Shown: piece after piece, positions 17,539-26,851 of the stretch
Layout: the number at the start of each line of letters is the position of its first letter
Position numbering within the stretch: the stretch's first letter is position 1
Source of the DNA: Marinimicrobium locisalis
Lineage (GTDB): Bacteria > Pseudomonadota > Gammaproteobacteria > Pseudomonadales > Cellvibrionaceae
Length of the DNA stretch: 64,000 nucleotides
NCBI RefSeq assembly: GCF_039822625.1
Contig: NZ_JBDLLG010000001.1
Span: 186,001 to 250,000 of the forward strand
Direction of reading: 5' to 3'
Position numbers and translations under genes: made by a program
The notes under the pieces: model-generated
Told to the model about the DNA's origin: nothing
Databases searched by the model: none
The model's input: only the letters and a program-made list of their open reading frames with translations

Positions 17539-17853
17539 TTAGTCGTCGTACCCAGGGAAAAGGTCGGGTTCAATGGTGTGCAGAGGGTTGGTCCAGTTGT
17601 CGGCCGGCACGGCCTCGCCGTCATGCCATCGGTCTTCCTGGCTGAGTTCGTAGGCCACATCGGAGTCTTCCGGCGCGGCGGCGGGCACGAGCGGCATCTG
17701 AGCCCAGGTTTCGCCGTCAAATTCGCCGATCGCCCCGTCCAGGTACTGGACTTCGATGGTGCCCTGTTCGTCATCCAGTGCCACCACTTCAAACACTTGC
17801 TGGTCCTCTTGATCGAAGTACCAGGCACCAATGCTCGGTGATTGAACGCCCAT
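17539..17853 (-). CDS. DUF6763-type small acidic protein
   Basis: The 104-residue product begins MGVQSPSIGAWYFDQEDQQV and is very acidic, with a C-terminal PLHTIEPDLFPGYDD. The N-terminal half looks like a small beta barrel (FEVVALDDEQGTIEVQYLDG), resembling DUF6763 proteins. I set the start at ATG 17853, which has GGAGAAG upstream; the longer frame to 17916 adds 21 residues without support. It has no membrane or signal sequence, and its function is unknown. It lies upstream of lexA on the same strand but is separated from it by the LexA operators. Confidence 0.7.
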   Translation of the reverse strand: MGVQSPSIGAWYFDQEDQQVFEVVALDDEQGTIEVQYLDGAIGEFDGETWAQMPLVPAAAPEDSDVAYELSQEDRWHDGEAVPADNWTNPLHTIEPDLFPGYDD

Positions 17854-18128
17854 ACGCACTTCTCCGGTTGAGTGAAATGACGCCTTCCCCGTGGCGGGGT
17901 CAGTGTGGGTTACCATACCACGGCTTTAGGCCGGAATCATGAGGGGCTCCCGGCCGGGTGGGAACTCGTGGGGGGCTGCCCCGGTCGCACCGTTCACCGC
18001 TAATTGCCTAATTTTTCTCGCAGTTTTTGTTTTTTCATGGCCGTCGGTATACTGGCGCAAGTCGTAAAAATTCTATCGCGCGGGTTTTACATAAAAACTT
18101 CGTCTAACATTGGGAGCCTAATCACACC

Positions 18129-19511
18129 ATGGACCTCTTGGAACTGAGTAAGCAGTGGCTGGTTGATCTGGCCGATCAGGAGCAGCTATGGGTTTTGCAC
18201 GCATTCGGCATTGTGCTGGGAACCCTCGTCCTCGCCTGGGTGGTCGCTTTTATTCTAAAGCGGCTGGAGAAAAAGGCGGATAAGAACAACGCCATGTGGC
18301 TAATGATGCTGTTCGAAGCCGGACGGCCACCGATCAAGGTTCTTATTTGGCTCATTGGCATCAGCTGGGCCAGTTACCTGACCCATCAGGGGACGGACAT
18401 TGAGTTGATGGGCGTAGTGAAAGTGGTGCGTCAGGTGGGTACGGTTCTGTTGCTCGTCTGGTTCTTGGTGCGCTTTATTCGCCTGGGGGAAAAAGCGTTT
18501 TTGCATCCGCGCAAGGGCGATCCAGGCGATCCGACCACTGTCGGGGCGGTCAGCAAGCTATTGCGAGCCACGGTTGTGGTCACCGCGGTGCTGGTAATTA
18601 TGCAGTCTCTCGGATACAGCATTTCGGGTGTGCTCGCCTTCGGCGGGGTGGGCGGCATTGCCATGGGTTTCGCGGCGAAGGATATGTTGGCAAACTTCTT
18701 TGGCGGTTTGACCATTTATATGGACCGGCCTTTTGCCGTGGGGGACTGGGTTCGTTCTCCCGACCAGAATATTGAAGGGGTGGTGGAGAATATCGGTTGG
18801 CGGCAAACTCGTATTCGCACGTTTGATCGTCGCCCCCTTTACGTTCCCAACGCCACTTTTACCCAGATTTCGGTAGAGAATCCTTCTCGCATGGAGAACC
18901 GTCGGATATTTGAAACGGTGGGCGTGCGTTATGATGATGTCACTCGGCTGAAGTCGATCGTGGACGAAGTTCGGCAAATGTTGATTGACGACGACCGAAT
19001 GGAAACTGAAAATCAGACGTTAATCGTCAATTTCACAACCTTCGGCGCCAGTTCCCTCGACTTTTTTATCTACACCTTTACCAAGACGGTGAACTGGGTG
19101 GAGTTTCATCAAATCAAGGAAGAAGTCATGCTCAGAGTTTCCGATATTATTGGTAAGCATGGGGCCGAAATCGCCTTCCCCACTTCCACCCTGCATGTGC
19201 CCAACCCGGTGTCGCTGGCCAAGGCGGACGCCGAGCAGGAGCGCTCCATCGACAGCGAGGCAGAGGAGGCGCAATCGAGCCGTATTGAGGACCGCAAACA
19301 GGAGGCGAGCGGCGGGGATGACGCCAGCGATAAGGATAATAAGGACGAAGAGGATGATGGTACGGATGAACAAAGCGGTAAGGGTAATAAGGCCTATAAA
19401 GGGCGGCCCTCTTCGGGCGCGTCGAAAACGCGCAATCGCTCCGCTCACGATCCAAAGGCGGGCCCGGACATGAGCGAGAATTCCGGTGAAGGGGGCGAGG
19501 GTGAAGAGTAG
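18129..19511 (+). CDS. mechanosensitive channel, MscS family
   Basis: The 460-residue protein has about four hydrophobic segments in its first 190 residues. They are followed by the MscS pore helix region (VLAFGGVGGIAMGFAAKDML, ANFFGGLTIY) and the beta domain (DRPFAVGDWVRS; GVVENIGWRQTRIRTFDRRP; VPNATF). MscS channels open under membrane tension to release solutes on hypo-osmotic shock. The last roughly 90 residues are an unusual acidic and Lys-rich low-complexity tail likely to be disordered and cytoplasmic. Residues from about 30 to 350 match the family well, so the assignment is secure. Confidence 0.93.
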   Translation: MDLLELSKQWLVDLADQEQLWVLHAFGIVLGTLVLAWVVAFILKRLEKKADKNNAMWLMMLFEAGRPPIKVLIWLIGISWASYLTHQGTDIELMGVVKVVRQVGTVLLLVWFLVRFIRLGEKAFLHPRKGDPGDPTTVGAVSKLLRATVVVTAVLVIMQSLGYSISGVLAFGGVGGIAMGFAAKDMLANFFGGLTIYMDRPFAVGDWVRSPDQNIEGVVENIGWRQTRIRTFDRRPLYVPNATFTQISVENPSRMENRRIFETVGVRYDDVTRLKSIVDEVRQMLIDDDRMETENQTLIVNFTTFGASSLDFFIYTFTKTVNWVEFHQIKEEVMLRVSDIIGKHGAEIAFPTSTLHVPNPVSLAKADAEQERSIDSEAEEAQSSRIEDRKQEASGGDDASDKDNKDEEDDGTDEQSGKGNKAYKGRPSSGASKTRNRSAHDPKAGPDMSENSGEGGEGEE

Positions 19512-20037
19512 CGAGGTGCTCCAGGAGGCTACCTGCCTGCACGATCAGGCGAGCTTGCACCATGCTTTGGATCGTCTGGCCACCGATATTGAGCGGACGC
19601 TCACTGGGGAGGACCCCCTACTAGTGTTGACGGTAATGAATGGTGGCCTGGTGACAGCCGGTCAGCTACTGACCCGCCTGCCCATGGCTTTGGAAACCGA
19701 TTATATTCATGCCAGCCGCTATGGGCAGGCAACCGAAGGCGGCGCGTTGCGCTGGGTGCACCGCCCGGAAACCCCGCTCAAGGGCCGGCGCGTGCTTGTT
19801 GTGGACGACATTCTCGATCGTGGCTTAACGCTAAGCGCGCTGGTTGACTATGTGCGGCGGGAGGGCGCTCGCTCGGTGCATACGGTGGCCCTGGTGCAGA
19901 AGGCGCTGGCGCAGCCTCCCGCCGTTGAGGCGGACTTTGTGGGGCTCACGGTGCCGGATCGTTTTGTCTTCGGGTTCGGTATGGACTGGCGCGGCTTGTG
20001 GCGTAACGCGCCGGGAATCTATATAGCGCCGGAATGA
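19501..20037 (+). CDS. hypoxanthine-guanine-type phosphoribosyltransferase
   Basis: The 178-residue enzyme (from GTG 19501) has the PRPP-binding motif RRVLVVDDILDRGLTLS and the conserved early loop LTVMNGGLVTAGQLL. Type I phosphoribosyltransferases with this pattern salvage hypoxanthine/guanine to IMP/GMP with PRPP. The start is uncertain: GTG 19501 has GGGGGCGAGG upstream, and GTG 19486 and 19516 are alternatives. It overlaps the mscS stop by 11 bases and is probably coupled to it. Substrate choice (hypoxanthine, guanine or both) cannot be read from sequence. Confidence 0.86.
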   Translation: MKSSEVLQEATCLHDQASLHHALDRLATDIERTLTGEDPLLVLTVMNGGLVTAGQLLTRLPMALETDYIHASRYGQATEGGALRWVHRPETPLKGRRVLVVDDILDRGLTLSALVDYVRREGARSVHTVALVQKALAQPPAVEADFVGLTVPDRFVFGFGMDWRGLWRNAPGIYIAPE

Positions 20038-20309
20038 AATGCAAACGGTTGCCGTTCATTTTATATAACCAAAAAAGCTAAGAAAGTCGCAAAACCTGCA
20101 ATTGACTCTGGACAATCGCGGCAATTTAGCTTAAAAAGTGTGCGTTCTGTAAAAAAGCAGGACACTTGCTCTTTTTTGCAACCCAAAATGTGCAAAGTTT
20201 TGTGAGAAATTTGTAGTTTGGGGTTACCAAAAGAGGGCAAAGGCCGGCTTTTTTGTCGGTCTTATCGGTATTTTGATAGGACTTTTGATAAGAATAATGA
20301 GGTATCATT
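20038..20309 (+). promoter_or_regulatory. long AT-rich leader of the cold-shock gene
   Basis: This 272-base stretch is much richer in A and T than its surroundings and contains no supported gene. It includes a candidate hairpin, AACCCAAA (20180-20187) pairing with TTTGGGGTT (20217-20225), and TGAGG just before the cold-shock ATG. Long structured leaders that refold at low temperature are typical of cspA-family mRNAs. This one fits that pattern by position and composition; the structure is not verified. Confidence 0.5.
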
Positions 20310-20525
20310 ATGGCTGAGCGCGCATCAGGAACCGTAAAATGGTTCAATAACGCCCGCGGTTACGGGTTTATCACCCGTGGTGACGATAGTGACGATGTTT
20401 TCGTTCACTACCGCAATATAAGAGGAGAAGGCTACCGCTCTTTGGCCGAAGGCCAGAGCGTGGAGTTTGAACTGCTCGAGGGCGATAAAGGGCTCCAGGC
20501 TGACGATGTGATAGCCGTCGCCTGA
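20310..20525 (+). CDS. cold-shock protein, CspA family
   Basis: The 71-residue protein is a single cold-shock domain with RNP1-like KWFNNARGYGFI and RNP2-like DVFVHYRNI. It binds single-stranded RNA/DNA and acts as an RNA chaperone. Relative to E. coli CspA (KWFNADKGFGFI) it has an atypical RNP1 with NNARGYGFI and an inserted acidic GDDSDD before RNP2. The long leader upstream suggests post-transcriptional control. It stands alone between hpt and the convergent csiV. Confidence 0.93.
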   Translation: MAERASGTVKWFNNARGYGFITRGDDSDDVFVHYRNIRGEGYRSLAEGQSVEFELLEGDKGLQADDVIAVA

Positions 20526-20658
20526 CTCCCGCTGTCCAAGCGGTCACCCGTCGCCGGTTGAGGGCGGGTGCATACACTCCGAGAGACAATTCTGAATCCT
20601 TCCCCCTGTTAGCCTCTCTCCTACTGCTTCTCAACGCTACGGTGCGCTCGCGCCGCCT

Positions 20659-21570
20659 TTATCCTCCTTCTGGCTCATAGGGGGTGATTTTGATGAGAAG
20701 GCCGAATAGCGGGTGGTCGATGTAATGCAGCTCATTGCTGCGCATGCGACGGCGTTGGGTCATGGTGGCAATCCGGCTGGGCAGGTAGTCCTTCCCAAGA
20801 AAGTCCGGTTGGCTGGAGGTGGTGTTTAGGCTGCTGTCCCAGGTGTTGCCGCTATCGCGCCAGTCTCGGTTCCACTCGTCGGAGTTTGACCAAGCGGGGC
20901 CGGTCGAGGAGGTTGGCTCTGGTGAGGCGCCCTCGGGGAGGGGCTGATTGGGGCGGCGGGGCAGTTCGGGCCAGGCGCCCGGGGGCTGCCCGAAATTAGG
21001 CTCAAACTGCGTCAGCCACAGGCGGGTATGCAGGTGCAGGTAGCGGGAAACGCTCAGAGTGACGCTCCCCTCCAATTCGTAGTGGTTGCCGAAGGTCTCC
21101 CCTCCCGTGATAAGAATGGCCGGAGAGCGATCTTTTTCCACCATGGGCTGGCGCCAGGCTTCGTGGAAAAGCACCCGGTATTCTCCCGAGCGGGCCATCG
21201 CGTCCGCGTAGCGGTCCATGGAGCGCTCATTTTCGGGTAGGCGGTAGAGGGTGTTGTCATCCTCGCCGGTCTGCTTGAGCCGGTCCAGCCCACGGTTCCA
21301 GGAGGGGCGCTCTTCCGTTGCCGGCTCCGTGTCGCCATCACTCGGCGAGTCGGCGAGCTCGACCCAATTAAAGGGGTAGCGCAACTGAATATTGCGCGGC
21401 CACTGTTCAATCCCGTCCCCGGCGTTTTCCCGGGCAAATACAATCATCTCAACCTGAAACCAGCTGGGGTCGGACTCTTGAGCCACCGACTGATGGGCGA
21501 GTGTACCCAGAGCCAGTGCCGAGAGCAGGCTGAGCAGGGACGGAAGCGTAGAGCGAAGAGCGTGGTTCAT
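20659..21570 (-). CDS. csiV: CsiV family periplasmic protein
   Basis: The 303-residue product has a signal peptide (LLSLLSALALGTLAHQSVAQ) and then DPSWFQVEMIVFARENAGDG, the N-terminal signature of the CsiV family. It ends with IDHPLFGLLIKITPYEP. CsiV proteins act in the envelope, and a peptidoglycan-related role is reported for some members. The start codon overlaps the mfd stop (ATGA at 21567-21570), so it is translationally coupled. The mfd-csiV pair is also adjacent in Pseudomonas. Confidence 0.85.
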   Translation of the reverse strand: MNHALRSTLPSLLSLLSALALGTLAHQSVAQESDPSWFQVEMIVFARENAGDGIEQWPRNIQLRYPFNWVELADSPSDGDTEPATEERPSWNRGLDRLKQTGEDDNTLYRLPENERSMDRYADAMARSGEYRVLFHEAWRQPMVEKDRSPAILITGGETFGNHYELEGSVTLSVSRYLHLHTRLWLTQFEPNFGQPPGAWPELPRRPNQPLPEGASPEPTSSTGPAWSNSDEWNRDWRDSGNTWDSSLNTTSSQPDFLGKDYLPSRIATMTQRRRMRSNELHYIDHPLFGLLIKITPYEPEGG

Positions 21571-24500
21571 GAGCGTTTTCCGGGCGTCAGGTGGTCCAGC
21601 AGTTCCGAAACGGCGTTCAGACGTGTTTCGCCATTTTCCATATTTCGGACGAATTTTAAATGATTGGCACCGGCCAGTTGGTAGGTTTGTGGGTCACTTT
21701 GCACCAATTGTACGATGGTTAGAGGATCGACCTCGGTCTGCTCGGAAAATTCCAGTCGACCGCCGCGATCGCCCGCCTCGAGCTTGGCGATGCCCAGAGC
21801 CTCGGCCCGCAACTTCAGGGCCGTGACCTGGAACAGGTTTTTGGTCGGCTCCGGGAGTAGCCCGAAGCGGTCAATCATCTCCACCTGCAGTTCGCGCAGC
21901 GCCTCGTCGGACTCGGCGTTTGCCAAACGCTTGTAGAGTACGAGCCGGGTGTGTACATCCGGCAGGTAGTCGGCGGGGATCAGGGCGGGAATCCGCAGAT
22001 TTACATCAATGCCGCTATCCAGGGGCGATTCGATATCCGGGGTTTTGCCCGCGCGAATGGCTTTGATCGCCCGGTCCAGCATATCCATGTAGAGCGAAAA
22101 GCCCACGGTTTGGATCTGACCGCTCTGCTCCTCGCCCAACAGTTCGCCCGCACCGCGAATTTCCATGTCGTGGGTCGCTAGGGTAAAGCCCGCTCCCAAG
22201 TCGTGGGCGGCGGCGATGGCGTCCAGGCGTTTGAGAGCGTCGCCGGTCATGGCGCGGCGCTCGGGAGTCAGTAGGTAGGCGTAGGCTTGGTGGTGTGAAC
22301 GCCCCACGCGACCACGCAACTGGTGTAACTGCGCCAGTCCGAACTTGTCAGCGCGGTGGATGATGATCGTGTTGGCGCTGGGAATGTCGATACCGGTTTC
22401 GATAATGGTGGTGCATACCATTACATTGAAACGTTTGTGATAGAAGTTCGACATCACCCGCTCGAGGTCGCGCTCGCGCATCTGCCCGTGGCCGATGCCG
22501 ATTCGGGCCTCGGGAATCAGCTCGCCCAGCTCCCGCGCCACCCGGTCAATATTCTTCACTTCGTTGTGAAGGTAATAGACCTGACCACCCCGCAGAATTT
22601 CCCGCAGAATGGCTTCTTTCACCACGGCATCGTCCTGCTGGCGGACAAAGGTCTTCACCGAGAGTCGGCGCGCCGGCGGCGTGGCGATGATGGACAGATC
22701 CCGGATGCCGGACATGGAGAGGTTGAGCGTCCGGGGAATTGGCGTTGCCGTGAGAGTCAGGATGTCGATTTCCGAGCGCAGGGCCTTGAGCTTTTCCTTC
22801 TGCCGCACACCGAAGCGATGCTCCTCGTCGATGATCAGTAGCCCCAGGTTCTTGTAGCGAATGTCGCTTTGAATCAGTTTATGGGTGCCGACCACAATGT
22901 CGATCTTGCCCTCTTCAAGCCGCTTTAGGACGGCGTTGACCTCTTTGGTGGTGCGAAAGCGCGAGAGGACCTCAATGGTAATGGGCCAGTCGGCAAAGCG
23001 GTCCTTGAGAGACTCAAAGTGCTGCTGGGCCAGTAGGGTAGTGGGGGCCAGTAGGGCCACCTGCTTGCCGCTGTAACTGGCGATAAACGCCGCTCGCATG
23101 GCCACTTCCGTCTTGCCGAAACCCACGTCGCCGCAGACCAGGCGGTCCATGGGTTGGGGCGAGAGCATATCGCTCACTACCGCCTCAATCGCCCGCTGCT
23201 GGTCCGGCGTTTCCTCGAAGGGGAAGGCCGCGGAGAAGCTCTCGTAGGCCGCCTTGGGGTCGTCGAAGGCAAAGCCCTTGCGGGCCGCCCGGCGAGCGTA
23301 GATGTCCAGCAGTTCGGCGGCGGCGTCCCGGACCTGCTCGGCAGCCTTGCGCTTGGCTTTTTGCCACTGCTCACTGCCGAGCTTGTGCAGTGGGGCCAGC
23401 TCCTCGTCCGCGCCGCTGAAGCGGCTGATCAAATGGAGGTTGGTGACCGGGACGTACAGCTTGGCGCCCTCGGCGTATTCCAGGGTCAGGAACTCGGTGG
23501 CCTGGCTGTCCACTTCCAGCGTCTCCAGGCCGCGATAGCGGCCCACGCCGTGGTCAATGTGGACAACCGGGGCTCCGGGTTTGAGTTCGGTCAGGTTTTT
23601 GACTACCAGATCGCTGGCGTCCTGGGCTTGACGCCGCCGGCGCTGCTGTTGGACGCGATCGCCAAACAGTTGCGATTCAGCGATAACCGCCAGTTTGGGG
23701 TCGCTGAGCAGCAGCCCCTGATCGAGCGGGGCGACTGAGAGGGCCAGAGGTTCATTGGAGTCGACAAAGCCGGACCAACTCTCGACCACCGAGGGTTTGA
23801 CGCGAATGCGCCCGAGTAACTCCAGTAGCGTTTCCCGCCGGCCCGCGGAGTCCGCACAGAACAAAACCCGGCCCTCGTACTCCATCAGAAACGCTTCCAC
23901 CGCGGTGAGGGGGTTCTCGGCCTGGTGGTTGATCGGCAGGCTGGGAGGCGTCTGTGTGGCGAAGTTGTGCCGTCCTTCGCCTTCGGCCACCGGCTCGGCT
24001 TCAATAAAGGTGCGGCTCATGGGCTTGAGCAGCCCGAAAAACTCATCGATGCCTAGATAAATGTCGCGGGGCGGCATGATCGGCCGCTGCGGGTCCACCT
24101 TGCGGCTTTCGTAGCGGTTTTGAAGTTCGGCCCAGAAGCGCTCGGCGGCCGTTTCCAGCGCTCCGAGGGCATACACTTGAGTGTTCTCCGGTAGGTACTC
24201 AAACAGGTGGCTGGACTGATCGAAAAAGAGCGGCAGGTAGTACTCAATTCCGGGGGGCGCGATGCCGCTGCATACGTCCTGGTAGACCGGGCAGGCCTTA
24301 TGGTCGACGTCGAACCGCTCGTGCCAGTGGTCCCGAAAGCGAGCGATGCCGGCCTTGTCCAAAGGAAATTCCCTTGCCGGCAACAGCTGGATGCGCTCGA
24401 CCTGTTCCACCGTCATCTGAGTCTCTGGGTCGAAACTGCGCAGGGTTTCCACTTCATCGTCAAACAGGTCGATACGGAAGGGGTGCTCGCTCCCCATGGG

Positions 24501-25028
24501 GAAGAGGTCGATCAGCGAGCCGCGCACGGCGAACTCCCCGTGCTCGTACACGGTGTCCACGCAGTGGTAGCCGGCTTTTTCGAGATTGGCGCGCAGGCCC
24601 TCAATATCCACGCGCTCTCCGGGCTCCAGCAACAGACTGTTGGCCAGCAAATAACTTTGCGGCATTAAACGCTGTAGGATGCTCGTCACTGGTACCACTA
24701 ATAAACCCTGGCGGGTTTGCGGTAAGCGGTATAGGGTGTTCAGCCGCTCGGAGACGATGTCCTGGTGAGGGGAGATGGTGTCATAGGGCAGCGTTTCCCA
24801 GTCCGCCAAATGCAGCACCGGCAACTGTCCGTCGCAGAAGTAACTGAGTTCGCTCTCAAGCCGTTGGGCCGACAGAGTGTCGGGTGTAATCACAAGGCTG
24901 AGCCCCGCGTGCCGGCGGGCCGCGCTGGCCAGGGCGAGGGCCTGAGCGGCCCCCTGCAGCTGCCCCCAATGCTGGCGGTTGCCGGGGCGGGAGGAAACGG
25001 GTGGATTGAGTGGATTGGACTGACTCAT
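21567..25028 (-). CDS. mfd: transcription-repair coupling factor Mfd
   Basis: The 1153-residue protein has the N-terminal UvrB-homology module (LESELSYFCDGQLPVLHLAD), the RNA polymerase interaction domain (PGAPVVHIDHGVGRYRGLET), and a RecG-like translocase. The latter has Walker A VCGDVGFGKTEVAMRA, the DEEH box, TATPIPRTLNLSMSGIRDLS and QLRGRVGRSHHQAYAYLL, and a C-terminal TRCF domain (LVLYKRLANAESDEALRELQ). Mfd removes RNA polymerase stalled at lesions and recruits UvrA. The start is ATG 25028, MSQSNPL; the frame continues 41 codons upstream without family-like sequence. Confidence 0.97.
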   Translation of the reverse strand: MSQSNPLNPPVSSRPGNRQHWGQLQGAAQALALASAARRHAGLSLVITPDTLSAQRLESELSYFCDGQLPVLHLADWETLPYDTISPHQDIVSERLNTLYRLPQTRQGLLVVPVTSILQRLMPQSYLLANSLLLEPGERVDIEGLRANLEKAGYHCVDTVYEHGEFAVRGSLIDLFPMGSEHPFRIDLFDDEVETLRSFDPETQMTVEQVERIQLLPAREFPLDKAGIARFRDHWHERFDVDHKACPVYQDVCSGIAPPGIEYYLPLFFDQSSHLFEYLPENTQVYALGALETAAERFWAELQNRYESRKVDPQRPIMPPRDIYLGIDEFFGLLKPMSRTFIEAEPVAEGEGRHNFATQTPPSLPINHQAENPLTAVEAFLMEYEGRVLFCADSAGRRETLLELLGRIRVKPSVVESWSGFVDSNEPLALSVAPLDQGLLLSDPKLAVIAESQLFGDRVQQQRRRRQAQDASDLVVKNLTELKPGAPVVHIDHGVGRYRGLETLEVDSQATEFLTLEYAEGAKLYVPVTNLHLISRFSGADEELAPLHKLGSEQWQKAKRKAAEQVRDAAAELLDIYARRAARKGFAFDDPKAAYESFSAAFPFEETPDQQRAIEAVVSDMLSPQPMDRLVCGDVGFGKTEVAMRAAFIASYSGKQVALLAPTTLLAQQHFESLKDRFADWPITIEVLSRFRTTKEVNAVLKRLEEGKIDIVVGTHKLIQSDIRYKNLGLLIIDEEHRFGVRQKEKLKALRSEIDILTLTATPIPRTLNLSMSGIRDLSIIATPPARRLSVKTFVRQQDDAVVKEAILREILRGGQVYYLHNEVKNIDRVARELGELIPEARIGIGHGQMRERDLERVMSNFYHKRFNVMVCTTIIETGIDIPSANTIIIHRADKFGLAQLHQLRGRVGRSHHQAYAYLLTPERRAMTGDALKRLDAIAAAHDLGAGFTLATHDMEIRGAGELLGEEQSGQIQTVGFSLYMDMLDRAIKAIRAGKTPDIESPLDSGIDVNLRIPALIPADYLPDVHTRLVLYKRLANAESDEALRELQVEMIDRFGLLPEPTKNLFQVTALKLRAEALGIAKLEAGDRGGRLEFSEQTEVDPLTIVQLVQSDPQTYQLAGANHLKFVRNMENGETRLNAVSELLDHLTPGKRS

Positions 25029-25504
25029 AAAACGGCTGACCGGGCCAAAAAGGCGCCATTGTACCCGACCTGATGACTTTGTGTCCGGGGGGATGGGCCT
25101 CGGTTCGCCGAAGAGACCGTCGGCGCGTAAGCATTGGTGCGGTAAGCACAAAAAAGGTGCTTGCGGACTGGTCTTTCGGCGCTGCGATCTTTATAATTGC
25201 GGCGATTTTTCCATGGGTCGGGGCGCGATTTTCGCCCAAGCGGACTCCTCAAGGGGTGTTGAGGCGGAGAAATCTCACGGTATTTGCGCTTTTCAAAGGA
25301 AAGTGCGCCGCCCAAGGGGGCGCCCCTGAACACACGCTTCCAAGTTTAAATAACGCTTTCGCACACACAAACGCATTCCGGCCTGAGCCGGGTGGCAGGA
25401 ATGGGGTGGGCGAAGCGTTGTCTGGAAGTCCGGCATACGACACCGGCCATTCGGGTCCGTTCCCGAAGGGTCAGTTTATCCAACGAGTGATTAGGCAGAG
25501 ACGT
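25029..25504. promoter_or_regulatory. divergent intergenic region mfd / nqrA
   Basis: These 476 bases hold no gene I can support, although the nqrA frame stays open through them. The region must carry the promoters of mfd (leftward) and of the nqr operon (rightward). A TATAAT-like box is at 25192-25197, without a good -35 at the right distance. The GC content is fairly even and no repeat or operator stands out by eye. Confidence 0.4.
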
Positions 25505-26848
25505 ATGATAAAGATCCGTCGGGGATTGGATTTACCTATATCCGGTGCACCCGAGCAGGCCATCAGCGAGGGTCCCAAAATCCGCTCTGTGGCTGTCATC
25601 GGTTTTGATTACCACGGTATGAAACCGACCATGGCAGTTCAGGTGGGGGACAAGGTCAAGCTCGGACAGTTGCTGTTTACCGATAAGAAGACCGAAGGCG
25701 TGCGTTATACCTCGCCGGCGGCCGGTACGGTAGCGGCCATCAATCGTGGAGAGCGGCGCGTGCTCCAGTCGGTCGTGATCGATGTGGAAGGCGATGAAGC
25801 CGAGTCCTTTGAAGCGTTTAAGGGCACCGAGCCCTCGCAGGTCTCCGATGAGGATGCCCGCGCCCTGCTGAACGAATCCGGTCTCTGGACGGCGCTGCGG
25901 ACCCGCCCCTATAGCAAGGTGCCGGCACTGGATAGCAAGCCTAGCTCTATTTTCGTGACGGCCATGGATACCAACCCTCTGGCCGCGAACCCTGAAGCTA
26001 TCATTGCTGAGCAGGCCGAGGCTTTTAAAAGCGGCTTAACCGTTCTTGCCCGCATGACCGAAGGTAAGGTGTTTGTGTGCAAGGCGCCCGGCGCGAACAT
26101 ACCGCAGGCCTCGGGTGAGCGCTTTGTGGCCGAAGAGTTCGGCGGCGTGCACCCGGCGGGCAACGCCGGCACCCACATTCACCACCTGGACCCAGTCAGT
26201 GAGCGCAAGAGCGTCTGGACTGTCAACTACCAGGACGTGATCGCCATTGGCCAACTGTTTACCTCCGGCAAGCTTATGGTCGAGCGCGTGGTGGCGCTGG
26301 GTGGCCCTCAGGTCGATAAGCCTCGTTTGGTGCGCACCCGTCTGGGCGCCAACCTGGAAGAGCTCACGGCGGGGGAACTCAAACCAGCGGAGAATCGTTT
26401 GATTTCCGGTTCGGTTTTCGGGGGCCGCGCCGCCCTCGGGCCCCTTGCTTACCTCGGTCGCTATCACCAGCAGGTGTCCGTGCTGGAAGAGGGCAACGAC
26501 CGTCCCATGCTGCATTACCTGCGTGCGGGCTTCAACGCCTTCTCGGTGATGGGGATTTACGTCTCCAAGCTGTTTAAAGGCAAGCGCTTCAACTTTACCA
26601 CCACCACCGGTGGCAGTGAGCGTGCCATGGTGCCGGTAGGTGCCTATGAAAAAATCATGCCCCTGGACATACTGCCGACCCAGCTGTTGCGTTCGCTGAT
26701 CGTCGGCGATACCGAAACCGCCCAAAAACTCGGTTGTCTGGAACTGGACGAGGAAGATCTGGCGCTTTGTACCTTTGTTTGCCCCGGTAAATACGAGTAC
26801 GGCCCCATCCTTCGTGACAACCTCACCCGTATTGAGAAGGAGGGCTAA
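25505..26848 (+). CDS. nqrA: Na+-translocating NADH:quinone reductase subunit A
   Basis: The 447-residue product begins MIKIRRGLDLPISGAPEQAI, the standard NqrA N-terminus, and continues SVAVIGFDYHGMKPTMAVQV. NqrA is the peripheral subunit of the Na+-NQR complex, which couples NADH oxidation to Na+ export. It binds quinone and docks NqrB. Length matches V. cholerae NqrA (446). The start at ATG 25505 is chosen by homology, because the frame is open far upstream. It opens a tightly packed operon nqrABCDEF. Confidence 0.96.
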   Translation: MIKIRRGLDLPISGAPEQAISEGPKIRSVAVIGFDYHGMKPTMAVQVGDKVKLGQLLFTDKKTEGVRYTSPAAGTVAAINRGERRVLQSVVIDVEGDEAESFEAFKGTEPSQVSDEDARALLNESGLWTALRTRPYSKVPALDSKPSSIFVTAMDTNPLAANPEAIIAEQAEAFKSGLTVLARMTEGKVFVCKAPGANIPQASGERFVAEEFGGVHPAGNAGTHIHHLDPVSERKSVWTVNYQDVIAIGQLFTSGKLMVERVVALGGPQVDKPRLVRTRLGANLEELTAGELKPAENRLISGSVFGGRAALGPLAYLGRYHQQVSVLEEGNDRPMLHYLRAGFNAFSVMGIYVSKLFKGKRFNFTTTTGGSERAMVPVGAYEKIMPLDILPTQLLRSLIVGDTETAQKLGCLELDEEDLALCTFVCPGKYEYGPILRDNLTRIEKEG

Positions 26849-26851
26849 GGT

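Noticed and set aside
16624..17841. 405-residue frame opposite lexA and the LexA operators
   Set aside because: It covers lexA and its operator region, has no signature, and no plausible start signal.
20126..20347. 73-residue open frame opposite the cold-shock leader
   Set aside because: AT-rich and Lys-rich with no signature; it overlaps the leader and start of a real gene.
25073..25504. N-terminal extension of nqrA
   Set aside because: The frame is open but the extra residues are unlike NqrA, whose N-terminus begins exactly at ATG 25505.
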